Shown here: positions 27,096 through 34,236 of the stretch, one piece after another
Position numbering within the stretch: position 1 is the stretch's first letter
Layout: each line of letters starts with the position of its first letter
NCBI RefSeq assembly: GCF_018128025.1
Contig: NZ_JAGSCS010000017.1
Coordinates: 1 to 59,851 of the forward strand
Length of the DNA: 59,851 nt
Reading direction: 5' to 3'
Source: Proteiniclasticum sediminis
GTDB taxonomy: Bacteria > Bacillota > Clostridia > Clostridiales > Clostridiaceae
Made by a program: the position numbers and the translations under genes
The notes under the pieces: generated by a model
What the model was told of the DNA's origin: nothing
Database searches by the model: none
What the model saw: only the letters and a program-made list of their open reading frames with translations

Positions 27096-27637
27096 GTGTT
27101 CTCACCCCGATCCGAAAGGTGTTTAAGAAAATTGCTATTGGACTGGATTGGAGATTCGATCAGCCAGCCTTTACGCTTGAGAATCCGAAATTTGAAGTCA
27201 AGCAGTTCAGGAGACACTTCCAGTTCCTTGGCAACAGAGAAGAAGAAGGTGTCCTCACTGAGTAGTTCTGTTACCTCGTCATCCTCCAGCAGGTATTCAG
27301 CAGCGAACAGATTCGCTTCATACTCCATCTGAGATGATGTATCATACAATGCAAAATCATGGAAAGCCCTCATCTTTGTTGCTTCATGATGAAGGACAGC
27401 ATGACCGATTTCATGGGCCAGGATAATCCGTTGGATCGGCTCCGGCAGGTCGCTGTTGATGGTGATGTGCTTTTTTCTTGATTGTCGCAGAAAGAACCCT
27501 TTACACGATTTCTCTGTACTGCCAAGCGGCATTACTTGAACGATGATTCCCATAGCTTCAGCCAGTTTCCATGGATCTTGCTCATCAAATTTTCGCATTA
27601 TGCGGGATACTTCCCGGCAAATTATCTCTATCGACAT
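27092..27637 (-). CDS. ImmA/IrrE-family metallopeptidase
   Basis: A 181-residue zinc peptidase with HEIGH at 75-79 (IILAHEIGHAVLHH) and the downstream Glu-rich MEYEANLFAAEYLL that supplies the third ligand. In ICEBs1 the homologous ImmA cleaves the repressor ImmR to switch on the element. Here an XRE repressor gene lies 143 bases upstream on the same strand, matching that pairing. The peptidase domain occupies most of the protein, and no N-terminal HTH is fused. Confidence 0.88.
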   Translation of the reverse strand: MSIEIICREVSRIMRKFDEQDPWKLAEAMGIIVQVMPLGSTEKSCKGFFLRQSRKKHITINSDLPEPIQRIILAHEIGHAVLHHEATKMRAFHDFALYDTSSQMEYEANLFAAEYLLEDDEVTELLSEDTFFFSVAKELEVSPELLDFKFRILKRKGWLIESPIQSNSNFLKHLSDRGENT

Positions 27638-27779
27638 GTAATCACCTTCAAATGATATAAAATCAAATACTCATCCCGCTAACGATCCTTCACTATCATT
27701 AAATCAAAGTGTCAGTACAAAAATACGGACAGTGAACGATAAAATGGTCAACTGGTTGAAAACAAAGAACGAGGAAATA

Positions 27780-28217
27780 TTAATCCGTTTCTTTTTTTCG
27801 GCCATAAGTTTTCCGGGCTTCTTCCTTACACTTCAAATACGCCTTCATGACAGCTTCAAAAAAAGCATCCTTGGCTTCCTGATCCAGGGCTCCGCCAGCA
27901 AACAAGGCCACATTCTGCTCCAGGAGAACATCCATTTCCTTGGCTGCCTTTGGCCCCAGCCGTTCCCGAGCTTCCTCAATATAGGGAGCTTTTTCTATAC
28001 CGTATTTCGGATCTATGATCTCATCATTGAGCAGAAAGTCTACGGATACCTGAAGAGCCGCAGCCAGCTTTCTGGCGATATTTCCACGAGGCTTGGTGTC
28101 CGTTGTTTCGTATGCAGCAATGGAACGTTTTGAAACGCCGACAAGCTCACCCAGTTGCTGCTGATTGAGCTTCAATTCCTCTCGAGCTTCTTTGATCTTC
28201 TCTGAGAAAGTTTTCAT
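27780..28217 (-). CDS. ImmR-like XRE repressor
   Basis: A 145-residue protein with an N-terminal HTH_3 domain (LKLNQQQLGELVGVSKRSIAAYE, residues 15-38) and a helical C-terminal region likely for dimerisation and cleavage. The start at 28217 follows GGGAGG by 8 bases; the open frame to 28280 lacks a ribosome site. Divergent from the polymerase gene across a region packed with GAAGTT half-sites, so it probably represses both itself and the plus-strand genes until ImmA destroys it. Confidence 0.85.
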   Translation of the reverse strand: MKTFSEKIKEAREELKLNQQQLGELVGVSKRSIAAYETTDTKPRGNIARKLAAALQVSVDFLLNDEIIDPKYGIEKAPYIEEARERLGPKAAKEMDVLLEQNVALFAGGALDQEAKDAFFEAVMKAYLKCKEEARKTYGRKKETD

Positions 28218-28241
28218 TTCCTTGCCTCCCGTAATGAATAT

Positions 28242-28358
28242 AACTTCGTTAACTTCATTTTTGTATTGACTATTCTTCATTAGCCTGTTAATATTGAGCT
28301 ACAAGATGAAGTTATCTTCATTATACCTTCGCAAACTTCATCTGTCAACGAAGAAGTT
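28242..28358. promoter_or_regulatory. divergent operator region with repeated GAAGTT half-sites
   Basis: AACTTC or its complement occurs five times (28242, 28251, 28308, 28334, 28353), including a perfect inverted repeat ATGAAGttatCTTCAT at 28306-28321 and a second pair at 28334-28358. A weak plus-strand promoter (TTGAGC 28294, CATTAT 28319) overlaps the central repeat. Typical for the operator of an XRE repressor between divergent genes; not a LexA box. Confidence 0.6.
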
Positions 28359-28387
28359 ATAGAAACCCTTGGAAGGAGTGGCTTTTT

Positions 28388-29632
28388 ATGAGTAAGGACC
28401 GCGCAATTCTGCATAGTGACTTGAACAGCTTCTATGCATCCGTAGAAATCATGCTGAATCCAACACTTCGAGATAAAGCAATTGCAGTCTGCGGATCAAC
28501 CGAGGACCGCCATGGCATCGTCTTGGCCAAATCCGAAAAAGCCAAGAAAGCCGGGATCAAGACAGGCATGGTCAACTGGGAAGCCAGACAGAAATGCCCA
28601 GGTCTCATCATGGTTCCACCGCAATATGAGCAGTATCTGAAATACTCAAAGCTTACCCGGGAGATCTATCAGCGCTATACGGATCAGGTTGAGCCCTATG
28701 GCATGGATGAATGCTGGCTGGACGTGACCGGCAGTCTAGGTATCTGCGGAAGCGCTCTCTCCATTGCGGAGGATATCCGGCGCACCACTCGAGAGGAGTT
28801 AGGTCTTACCGTCAGCATCGGCGTGTCCTACAACAAGATCTTCGCTAAGCTTGGCAGCGACATGAAGAAGCCGGACGCCATCACTGTCATCAATCGCTGT
28901 GACTATCAAGAGAAGGTCTGGCCGCTGCCGGTTTCTGATCTCTTCTATGTAGGACGAGCAACGGACAAGAAACTTGCCCGCTACGGCATCCGGACCATTG
29001 GAGAGCTGGCCAGAGCACCCAGGGATTTTCTAAAGAGTACCCTCGGAAAGAACGGTGAAATGCTTTGGTTCTTTGCCAATGGCGAGGATTTATCCCGAGT
29101 CATGCCAAACGACTTTCAATCACCGGTAAAATCCATCGGTCATGGCACGACCTGCATCTCAGACCTGGAAACCAATGATGAGGTGTGGAAAGTCATGCTC
29201 CACCTGACCCAGGACATCAGCCATCGGCTTCGAGTCCATGACATGAAAGCCAATGGCATCCAAATCACAGTGAAGGACAACACCCTATCCTATCGTCAAT
29301 ATCAGACGCAGCTGCCCATGGCGACCCAAAGCCCCATGGAGATCGCCTCAGCGGCACGGCATCTGTTTGAAAATAACTACGACTGGCATACATTTGTACG
29401 GGCAGTAACTGTTCGCGCCATCAACCTCGAACCCAAATTCATGCCACAGCAGCTGATGCTCTTTGATGATGCTGCCAGACGGGCCAGGCTGGAAAAACTG
29501 GATGATACCATCGAGATCATACGTGGTCGCTTTGGGAAATGGTCCATCTATTCAGCCTCCCTGTTAGGCACTATGAAAACATCTGGAGACAGCAGTCATG
29601 AGGTCATCATGCCCGGCATCATGTACGCCTAG
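28388..29632 (+). CDS. Y-family DNA polymerase (DinB/UmuC type)
   Basis: A 414-residue translesion polymerase. Catalytic elements: HSDLNSFYASVE (D10 and neighbours) and YGMDECWLDVTG (the DE pair near 104-106). Finger and little-finger regions follow (GVSYNKIFAKLGSDMKKPDA and on). GGAAGGAG lies before the ATG. Length is normal. Mobile elements of Clostridia often carry such a polymerase just before a small zinc-ribbon gene, as here. It would tolerate damage during single-stranded transfer or under stress; chromosomal dinB is likely separate. Confidence 0.92.
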   Translation: MSKDRAILHSDLNSFYASVEIMLNPTLRDKAIAVCGSTEDRHGIVLAKSEKAKKAGIKTGMVNWEARQKCPGLIMVPPQYEQYLKYSKLTREIYQRYTDQVEPYGMDECWLDVTGSLGICGSALSIAEDIRRTTREELGLTVSIGVSYNKIFAKLGSDMKKPDAITVINRCDYQEKVWPLPVSDLFYVGRATDKKLARYGIRTIGELARAPRDFLKSTLGKNGEMLWFFANGEDLSRVMPNDFQSPVKSIGHGTTCISDLETNDEVWKVMLHLTQDISHRLRVHDMKANGIQITVKDNTLSYRQYQTQLPMATQSPMEIASAARHLFENNYDWHTFVRAVTVRAINLEPKFMPQQLMLFDDAARRARLEKLDDTIEIIRGRFGKWSIYSASLLGTMKTSGDSSHEVIMPGIMYA

Positions 29633-29649
29633 TACAGGAGGGATACCCT

Positions 29650-29961
29650 ATGAGAACCGTCCAGATCAAATGCAATCGAGAAAGAAGACTCTTTGACACC
29701 ATAGAAGGCTCAAAACTGAAGATTCTGATCAAGTGCAGCAATACAAAGGTCTGCCCCTACAAGTCAGACTGTCTGAGGACCACAGAGATCGTCCTTGGAG
29801 CAGAAAAGGAAGCCTTTGACGAATTCTACAAAGCCATCAACTGTCCCCATTGTGGGAAGCGACTTTTCGATGTCACTACTGACAGCGTAGGCATTGTCAC
29901 CATCAAATGTGAGATGTGTGGAAAAGTCGCAACCATTCCGGTCATCGCAGACCAGGGATAA
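29650..29961 (+). CDS. small zinc-binding protein after polymerase
   Basis: A 103-residue protein with two Cys clusters: CPYKSDC near 36-42 and CPHCGKRLF...CEMCGKVATI (about 66-93), the latter a zinc ribbon. It follows the polymerase by 17 bases with GGAGGG before the ATG. Possibly an accessory to the polymerase or a nucleic-acid-binding regulator; not recognised beyond the ribbon. Confidence 0.75.
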   Translation: MRTVQIKCNRERRLFDTIEGSKLKILIKCSNTKVCPYKSDCLRTTEIVLGAEKEAFDEFYKAINCPHCGKRLFDVTTDSVGIVTIKCEMCGKVATIPVIADQG

Positions 29962-29979
29962 ACTCATTATCTGATTATG

Positions 29980-30087
29980 GAGCACCGGCGCACTTTTCGA
30001 AGTAGCGACCACCGCACGAGCAGGTAATGAACAACTGAATATCAATCGATACCGAGCACCGGAGCCGATTCACTGAGCTACCACCGC
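29980..30087 (+). repeat. two imperfect ~35-nt repeats after zinc-ribbon gene
   Basis: Two segments, 29980-30015 and 30054-30087, share gagcaccgg-gc at the front and accaccgc at the end, with diverged middles. They lie in the 347-base gene-free stretch between the zinc-ribbon gene and the sigma-like gene. Purpose unknown. Confidence 0.35.
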
Positions 30088-30129
30088 CGGATGATTACTC
30101 AATTGAGAGGATCATCCGGCCTTTTTTAT
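30087..30129 (+). terminator. terminator for polymerase/zinc-ribbon unit
   Basis: CCGGATGAT (30087-30095) pairs with ATCATCCGG (30111-30119), then CCTTTTTTATT. A clear rho-independent terminator. Confidence 0.85.
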
Positions 30130-30161
30130 TCAGTAATCAGCTTTTTGGCAGTGCACCACCA

Positions 30162-30194
30162 ATGACAGGCTCCCCGCCAAAAGGAGCCTGTCAT
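30162..30194. other. perfect 12-bp hairpin
   Basis: atgacaggctcc (30162-30173) and ggagcctgtcat (30183-30194) form a strong stem with a nine-base loop and no T-run. It sits between the terminator and the sigma-like gene; could be a protein-binding site or an RNA leader element. Confidence 0.5.
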
Positions 30195-30308
30195 GTTTGT
30201 TTACAGCCAAATGAATAAAGCTGGCTGTCTCGTCTCACCGAGATGCCGCAGCCCACCGCCTCCTTCTTGTTCGCTGCTAACAAGCCAACAACGAGAAGGA
30301 GAATAAAA

Positions 30309-30734
30309 ATGAAAAAGATTAATCTGCGGGACGTATACCCGTTCTATGAGAATGATTGTTTTGTCATGGTCGATGATGAGGTCGCCGAGATCTTCGAAGA
30401 ATCCAAACGCAAAGAGCAGAATTACCAGAGAAAAGTCTATTGGAACAAGGCACATTATTCACTGGATCGGGATGACGGGATCGAGCATGAAGCAATTTTT
30501 GTCTCCATGTCACCCTATGAGATCTATGAGCGGAAGATGACGAAGCAGGAGCTGTATGCAGCCATCGCCAAGCTTCCCGATATTCAGGCCAAGCGAATCT
30601 ATGCTTACTACTTTCTGGAGATGACCAAGACTGAGATTGCTCAGGCAGAAGGCGTCAGTGTTATGGCTGTCTGCAAGTCCATTAGCCAAGGACTGAAGAC
30701 TTTAGAAAAAGAATTGAAAAATTTTGAGGAATAG
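30309..30734 (+). CDS. sigma-70-like region 4 regulator
   Basis: A 141-residue protein. The C-terminal 60 residues form a sigma-70 region-4-like helix-turn-helix (LPDIQAKRIYAYYFLEMTKTEI, then EGVSVMAVCKSISQGLKTLE). The N-terminal part is charged and unassigned. AGAAGGAG precedes the ATG at 30309. Short sigma-like proteins of this type are widespread in Clostridial ICEs and are thought to regulate element genes. Transcribed in the same direction as the excisionase-integrase module. Confidence 0.8.
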   Translation: MKKINLRDVYPFYENDCFVMVDDEVAEIFEESKRKEQNYQRKVYWNKAHYSLDRDDGIEHEAIFVSMSPYEIYERKMTKQELYAAIAKLPDIQAKRIYAYYFLEMTKTEIAQAEGVSVMAVCKSISQGLKTLEKELKNFEE

Positions 30735-31203
30735 GGTTTAAAAATGACCTTCAAATCTCATGGCTTATGAGAGGGACTTTTATCTTCTCATAAAATCGAT
30801 CTTTGACAACTTCATATAGGAGAACCGGATACCTTTGGTGCATGAGCCGGAAGGACAAGCCAGGCAGCATGTACGCAATGACCTTCGTTTCACGAAGAGA
30901 GCGACAAATACCATTGCTGCAGGTCGATCTTGGCAGATCGACTGGCCATGACCTTGTGCATCAGATAATTATACTTCCGTATAGTCACAGTCCGAGCGTG
31001 ATCAAACCGTCGCAGGCAATGAGTACGGCCCGCCATCAGAATGGAGGGAGGTGAAAGTCCTATGAGAGCGTATGCCAGCGCTTGTCCGGTCCATCCAAAG
31101 AACCAGAATCAAATACAGCAGCCGCACCTGGTAATCCCGCCACATGAGCGGAACCATTGATTCAGGTGCGGCTGTTTCTTATTAAATGAAGGGAGGTTTT
31201 TGC
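30735..31203 (+). other. 469-base gene-free stretch with several hairpins
   Basis: No convincing protein frame: an 83-codon frame at 30803 has no ribosome site and unusual composition. It holds a perfect 8-bp hairpin with a 4-base loop (30923-30942), a GGAGGTGAAAGTCC segment near 31045 and a strong hairpin at 31119-31174. The density of structure suggests a leader or small RNA controlling excision genes. Confidence 0.4.
31119..31180 (+). terminator. terminator or attenuator before excisionase gene
   Basis: cagccgcacctg (31119-31130) pairs with caggtgcggctg (31163-31174), a perfect 12-bp stem with a smaller ccgc/gcgg stem inside, followed by TTTCTTATT. It lies just 24 bases before the excisionase start, so read-through control is plausible. 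Confidence 0.6.
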
Positions 31204-31434
31204 ATGAGCACAAATTTATCCAGTAAAGACGCCTATAGCCTCATGCTCAAAGATTATCCCGACGTCATGAATATTGATCAAATGTGTGAAATCCTTGGTG
31301 TCAGCACCAAGACGGGTTATAAGCTCCTGAAAAACGGTGACGTGACCTTTATCAAAATTGGGCGTAACTATAGAATCCCAAAAGCACACATCATATCGTA
31401 TCTCAGAGTCGGAAATGAACAGCCGTCCATTTGA
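31204..31434 (+). CDS. excisionase-like HTH protein 1
   Basis: A 76-residue winged-helix/MerR-like DNA-binding protein of the excisionase type (MNIDQMCEILGVSTKTGYKLL, then FIKIGRNYRIPKAHIISYL). GGGAGG lies before the ATG at 31204; an ATG six codons earlier overlaps that site. It bends DNA at attachment sites or regulates the integrase. A paralogue follows at 31556 with about half of the residues identical, so the gene was duplicated in tandem. Confidence 0.85.
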   Translation: MSTNLSSKDAYSLMLKDYPDVMNIDQMCEILGVSTKTGYKLLKNGDVTFIKIGRNYRIPKAHIISYLRVGNEQPSI

Positions 31435-31436
31435 AC

Positions 31437-31493
31437 CTCCACAACATTGCACGAAGCAACTTGCCCATGATACGGTCAAGATGTCAGCGGCAG
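31437..31493 (+). repeat. 57-bp direct repeat, copy A
   Basis: It begins ctccacaacattgca and ends gtcagcggcag. It matches copy B at 31785-31841 without gaps at 44 of 57 positions. It directly follows excisionase gene 1, as copy B follows gene 2. Confidence 0.75.
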
Positions 31494-31555
31494 TCTTTCG
31501 AAGCCAATCGCATTTGCGATGGCAGATGTTGAACAAATGATTGGAGGATAAAAAA

Positions 31556-31783
31556 ATGTACAGAAAAAAGTCAAAAGCATTCTACGAGCGCATGCTGAAA
31601 AAGTATCCTGATGTAATGAGCATTCCCCAAATGAGCAAGGCATGCGATGTAAGCAGCAAGACGGGTTATAAGCTCGTCAGGGAAGGAAGGATCGATTCCT
31701 TAAAAATCGGTCGTAATCTCTTCGTTCCCAAGGAATATTTGATTTCGTACCTGCTCATCAGAGATGAGAATAATGTCCGATGA
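31556..31783 (+). CDS. excisionase-like HTH protein 2
   Basis: A 75-residue protein of the same type as the preceding one (YPDVMSIPQMSKACDVSSKTGYK, then LKIGRNLFVPKEYLISYL). GGAGG lies before the ATG at 31556. The shared blocks are MLKxYPDVM, SxKTGYKL and KIGRN. Two excisionase-like genes in series before an integrase suggest one acts in excision and one in regulation; which is which cannot be told. Confidence 0.85.
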   Translation: MYRKKSKAFYERMLKKYPDVMSIPQMSKACDVSSKTGYKLVREGRIDSLKIGRNLFVPKEYLISYLLIRDENNVR

Positions 31784-31784
31784 C

Positions 31785-31841
31785 CACCACAACATTGCAA
31801 GTATAAATCTGCCCATGTTACGCTCATAGTGTCAACGGCAG
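31785..31841 (+). repeat. 57-bp direct repeat, copy B
   Basis: Second copy of the post-excisionase repeat (cacccacaac-like start, gtcaacggcag end), between excisionase gene 2 and the integrase. 77 percent identity to copy A with conserved tgcccatg and tacg-tca blocks. Either the trailing part of a gene-plus-spacer duplication or an integrase/excisionase arm site. Confidence 0.75.
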
Positions 31842-31873
31842 GTAATCGGAGCTGCAAAAAGGAGGTTTTATCA

Positions 31874-33118
31874 ATGGTAGCAGGACACCTGCAAGAAAAG
31901 AAAGGCTATTTCTACATGGTACTCACCTATAGAGACCATGAAGGAAAGCGCAAGAGCAAATGGATTTCTACGAAGTTACCCGTAAAAGGAAATAAGAAAC
32001 GGGCACAGGAAATGCTTCGGGAAGCGCGGAAGACCTTCGAACCGGATATTCCGGTTTCAATGGAGGACATGCTTTTCCATGAATTTTTAGGGCATTGGCT
32101 TGAGATAGCAAAAAACACGATTCAGCTTACTACCTACGCAAGCTATGCCAGCATGTGCAAATCACCGATTGTTCCATACTTCAAAGACAAGAAGATCAAG
32201 CTGATTGATCTCAAACCCAAGGATATTCAGGATTTCTATACCCTCCAGTTGAAACGAGTGAAGGCCAGCACCGTGATTCATTATCACACCATTATCCATA
32301 GGTCTTTGAAATATGCTGTGAAGATCGATGTGATTCCCGTTAATCCGGCCAGCAAGATCGAGCGTCCAAGACAGGAACGATTCATTGGCAGCTTCTATGA
32401 TAAAAACGAAGTGAATCAGTTATTTGAAGTGGCCAGAGGAACGAAACTTGAGATTCCTATACTGCTTGGGGCTTTCTATGGACTGAGAAGAAGCGAAGCG
32501 GTCGGTCTGAAATGGAGTGCCATTGATTTTAATAACAACACACTCATTGTCAGGCACACCGTTACATCCTTCAGCATTGATGGTAAAGAGATGATCTATG
32601 CATCGGATTCAACCAAGAACAAATCCAGTATGAGAACTTTGCCATTGGTGCCAGCTTTTAAGGAGAAACTTCTGGCTGCCAAAGCACAACAAGAAAGCAA
32701 CCGCAAGCTTTGCGGCAGATCCTATAGCAAGGAATTTCTTGATTATATCTGTGTCAACGAGTTGGGAGTAAGAATTCGCCCAAACTATGTTACAACAGCG
32801 TTTCCCAAGCTGCTGGAGGAGCATGGTTTAAGAAAGATTCGTTTCCATGACCTAAGGCACAGCTGTGCCAGTCTTTTGCTGGCAAATAATGTGCCGATGA
32901 AGCAGATCCAGGATTGGTTAGGTCACAGTGATTTTGCAACCACCGCAAATATTTACGCTCATTTGGACTTCAACTCAAAACTGGTATCAGCACAAGCCAT
33001 GGTTGATGGACTTAATTTTGTCATCGAACCAAAGCTGGAAATCCAAAAGGACGAGTTCGCTCTGATTCCAGATCGATCGGGAGGAGAGAATAATCCAAAC
33101 ACTTCTGCACACACATAA
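31874..33118 (+). CDS. int: tyrosine site-specific integrase
   Basis: A 414-residue phage/Tn916-type integrase. An N-terminal arm-binding region (GYFYMVLTYRDHEGKRK) is followed by a core-binding domain (about 60-160) and a catalytic domain with R205 (FYGLRRSEAVGLKW), H325 and R328 (HDLRHSCASLL), H351 (LGHSDFATTANIY) and nucleophile Y361. The start at 31874 has AAGGAGG 9 bases upstream. It ends 44 bases from the tRNA-Ser 3' end, the usual place for an integrase that uses a tRNA gene as target. All catalytic residues are present, so the element may still move. Confidence 0.95.
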   Translation: MVAGHLQEKKGYFYMVLTYRDHEGKRKSKWISTKLPVKGNKKRAQEMLREARKTFEPDIPVSMEDMLFHEFLGHWLEIAKNTIQLTTYASYASMCKSPIVPYFKDKKIKLIDLKPKDIQDFYTLQLKRVKASTVIHYHTIIHRSLKYAVKIDVIPVNPASKIERPRQERFIGSFYDKNEVNQLFEVARGTKLEIPILLGAFYGLRRSEAVGLKWSAIDFNNNTLIVRHTVTSFSIDGKEMIYASDSTKNKSSMRTLPLVPAFKEKLLAAKAQQESNRKLCGRSYSKEFLDYICVNELGVRIRPNYVTTAFPKLLEEHGLRKIRFHDLRHSCASLLLANNVPMKQIQDWLGHSDFATTANIYAHLDFNSKLVSAQAMVDGLNFVIEPKLEIQKDEFALIPDRSGGENNPNTSAHT

Positions 33119-33157
33119 AAAAGCGGCTTCCCTCAGAAACTGAGGAAAACCGCGGGT
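33119..33157. terminator. bidirectional terminator between int and tRNA-Ser
   Basis: gcgg-ttcc-ctcag and ctgag-gaaa-ccgc pair around an aaa loop (about 33123-33152), with AAAAAAGC on the left and GGGTTTT on the right. On the minus strand the run TTTTTTAT directly follows, so it would stop tRNA-Ser transcription; on the plus strand it would stop int. Confidence 0.75.
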
Positions 33158-33161
33158 TTTC

Positions 33162-33190
33162 TGGCGGAGGGTTAGGGATTCGAACCCTAG
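33162..33190. other. probable attachment site (tRNA-Ser 3' end)
   Basis: The 3' part of the tRNA gene (T arm, acceptor strand and CCA) faces the integrase 44 bases away. Tyrosine integrases commonly recombine within this part and restore the tRNA. The partner copy should lie at the left end of the element; none was seen in the window. Exact crossover not determinable. Confidence 0.6.
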
Positions 33191-33252
33191 GTCGGCTCAT
33201 CACCGACACGAAATTTCGAGTTTCGCACCTTCGACCTCTCGGACAACCCTCC
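33162..33252 (-). tRNA. tRNA-Ser (CGA anticodon)
   Basis: A complete 91-base class II tRNA with encoded CCA (33164-33162). The acceptor stem GGAGGGT pairs with ACCCTCC; the anticodon stem CGAAA/TTTCG encloses loop CTCGAAA, giving CGA, which reads UCG. The long variable arm (gtcggtgatgagccgac) is typical of Ser, and the T arm is AGGGTTCGAATCCCT. It lies at the boundary of the mobile element, 3' end toward the integrase. Confidence 0.95.
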
Positions 33253-33394
33253 AATATTTATCTTCAACATCAGGTCTCAGATATCCCTCGGAAAAAGGAG
33301 AGAACTGATGAAGAGAACAACGGTATTAAATTTTCGGACTTGTCTTGAGAAAACAAGTCAAATCAATGGTATAGGCTTCTATGTTAACACAAAG

Positions 33395-33442
33395 ATACGA
33401 CGCTTTCGAGAGCGGACCCTTCAACCACTTGGGTACTTCTCC
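33395..33442 (-). pseudogene. 5' half of a second tRNA-Ser (remnant)
   Basis: Minus-strand sequence from 33442 reads GGAGAAGTACCCAAGTGG, then TTGAAGGG and TCCGCTCTCGAAAGCG, which is the acceptor strand, D arm and anticodon region of a class II serine tRNA. No variable arm, T arm (GGTTCGAATCC) or matching acceptor strand follows; the sequence turns into unrelated AT-rich DNA. It lies 143 bases upstream of the intact tRNA-Ser(CGA). A perfect 7-bp hairpin at 33337-33359 lies between. Best read as a truncated gene, perhaps an old insertion scar. Confidence 0.65.
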
Positions 33443-33549
33443 ATGATATTCCCGGAAACTTTTTTCCGAACAAAAATAGTATACCTTTTATACCGCGGGT
33501 TTACAACATAAAAGTGGCGAATTTCGGCAGTGCTTTCTGTCAAAAGAAA

Positions 33550-33574
33550 GGAGCAGCCCCTATGGAACTGCTCC
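33550..33574 (-). terminator. terminator after lipoprotein gene
   Basis: ggagcag (33550-33556) pairs with ctgctcc (33568-33574); minus-strand continuation is TTTCTTTT. 20 bases after the stop at 33595. Confidence 0.8.
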
Positions 33575-33594
33575 TTGTCAATCTTGTTGTAACT

Positions 33595-34128
33595 TTACTT
33601 CAGGCTAAGGGTTACTTTGACTTCCGTGACATCCTTTAGCTCTTCCTGACTGACCACATAGACCACATGCCTTGTGGCAATGTCGGCAGTACCGATCTGG
33701 GCTTCCCTGCGGTTAATGAAGGCCTCGGCCACATTCCCCTTGATGACGAGGTTCTCGCCCAGAACTGAATTGGAACCGGAGCTTTCCACTAGGATGACCA
33801 CAATGAGTCCGTCCTTCTCAAAGGTCGCCTCATCGATTTTCTTCAGGGCGCTTAAGCTCTTCTCATCGATGAAGAACGGATTGTCTAAAACGGCATACTC
33901 GGCTAAATAAGCCTCGAATTCCGCATAGGTTTTGATAATCAGATTCTCACTTTTCATCTCCATGGAATCTGAAGTTCGGAAATTCAGCACCGCATCCAGG
34001 GCGAGTGACTTATCCAAACTGACTTCTGGAGGAGTATTCCCCTTCATTTCCGGTGCAGCAGCGGTTTCCGGAAAACTGGCGCATGCCGTTAGGAGAAGCA
34101 TGGCTAAAATAATCAGGAGTTTTTTCAT
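33595..34128 (-). CDS. lipoprotein, function unknown
   Basis: A 177-residue protein with a type II signal peptide (KKLLIILAMLLLTACAS; lipobox LTAC, lipidated Cys about residue 16). The mature part is acidic and soluble with YAEFEAYLAEYAVLDNPFF, then EKDGLIVVILVESSGSNSVLGE and HVVYVVSQEELKDVTEVKVTLS, resembling small PrcB/protease-inhibitor-like lipoproteins. The start at 34128 has GAGGTGG upstream; 34137 is also possible. A single-gene unit with its own terminator, the first core-chromosome gene after the tRNA. Confidence 0.7.
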   Translation of the reverse strand: MKKLLIILAMLLLTACASFPETAAAPEMKGNTPPEVSLDKSLALDAVLNFRTSDSMEMKSENLIIKTYAEFEAYLAEYAVLDNPFFIDEKSLSALKKIDEATFEKDGLIVVILVESSGSNSVLGENLVIKGNVAEAFINRREAQIGTADIATRHVVYVVSQEELKDVTEVKVTLSLK

Positions 34129-34187
34129 GGCATCCACCTCTTTTCAATTCCATTAAACCATAGGTATGGAATATAAAGATTGCGAAA

Positions 34188-34217
34188 AAATAACAGATCG
34201 GTGTCAATCTGTTATTT
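34188..34217 (-). terminator. terminator after glmM
   Basis: aaataacagat (34188-34198) pairs with atctgttattt (34207-34217); T-run TTTTTTCG follows on the minus strand. 20 bases after the glmM stop. Confidence 0.85.
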
Positions 34218-34236
34218 CATCAGCTTTTCGTTTCGA

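Noticed and set aside
28300-28326. LexA box upstream of the Y-family polymerase
   Set aside because: The Gram-positive consensus CGAAC-n4-GTTCG is absent; the repeats are of the GAAGTT type instead.
30803-31054. 83-codon plus-strand frame in the sigma-excisionase gap
   Set aside because: No Shine-Dalgarno, odd composition, and overlap with perfect hairpins.
31030-31070. Group II intron remnant (GGAGGTGAAAGTCC)
   Set aside because: No domain V/VI hairpin, intron-encoded protein or boundary motifs; similarity is too short.
33308-33511. 67-codon plus-strand frame with a fair ribosome site (GGAGAG)
   Set aside because: It runs antisense through the tRNA-Ser remnant and shows no domain; the site alone is not enough.
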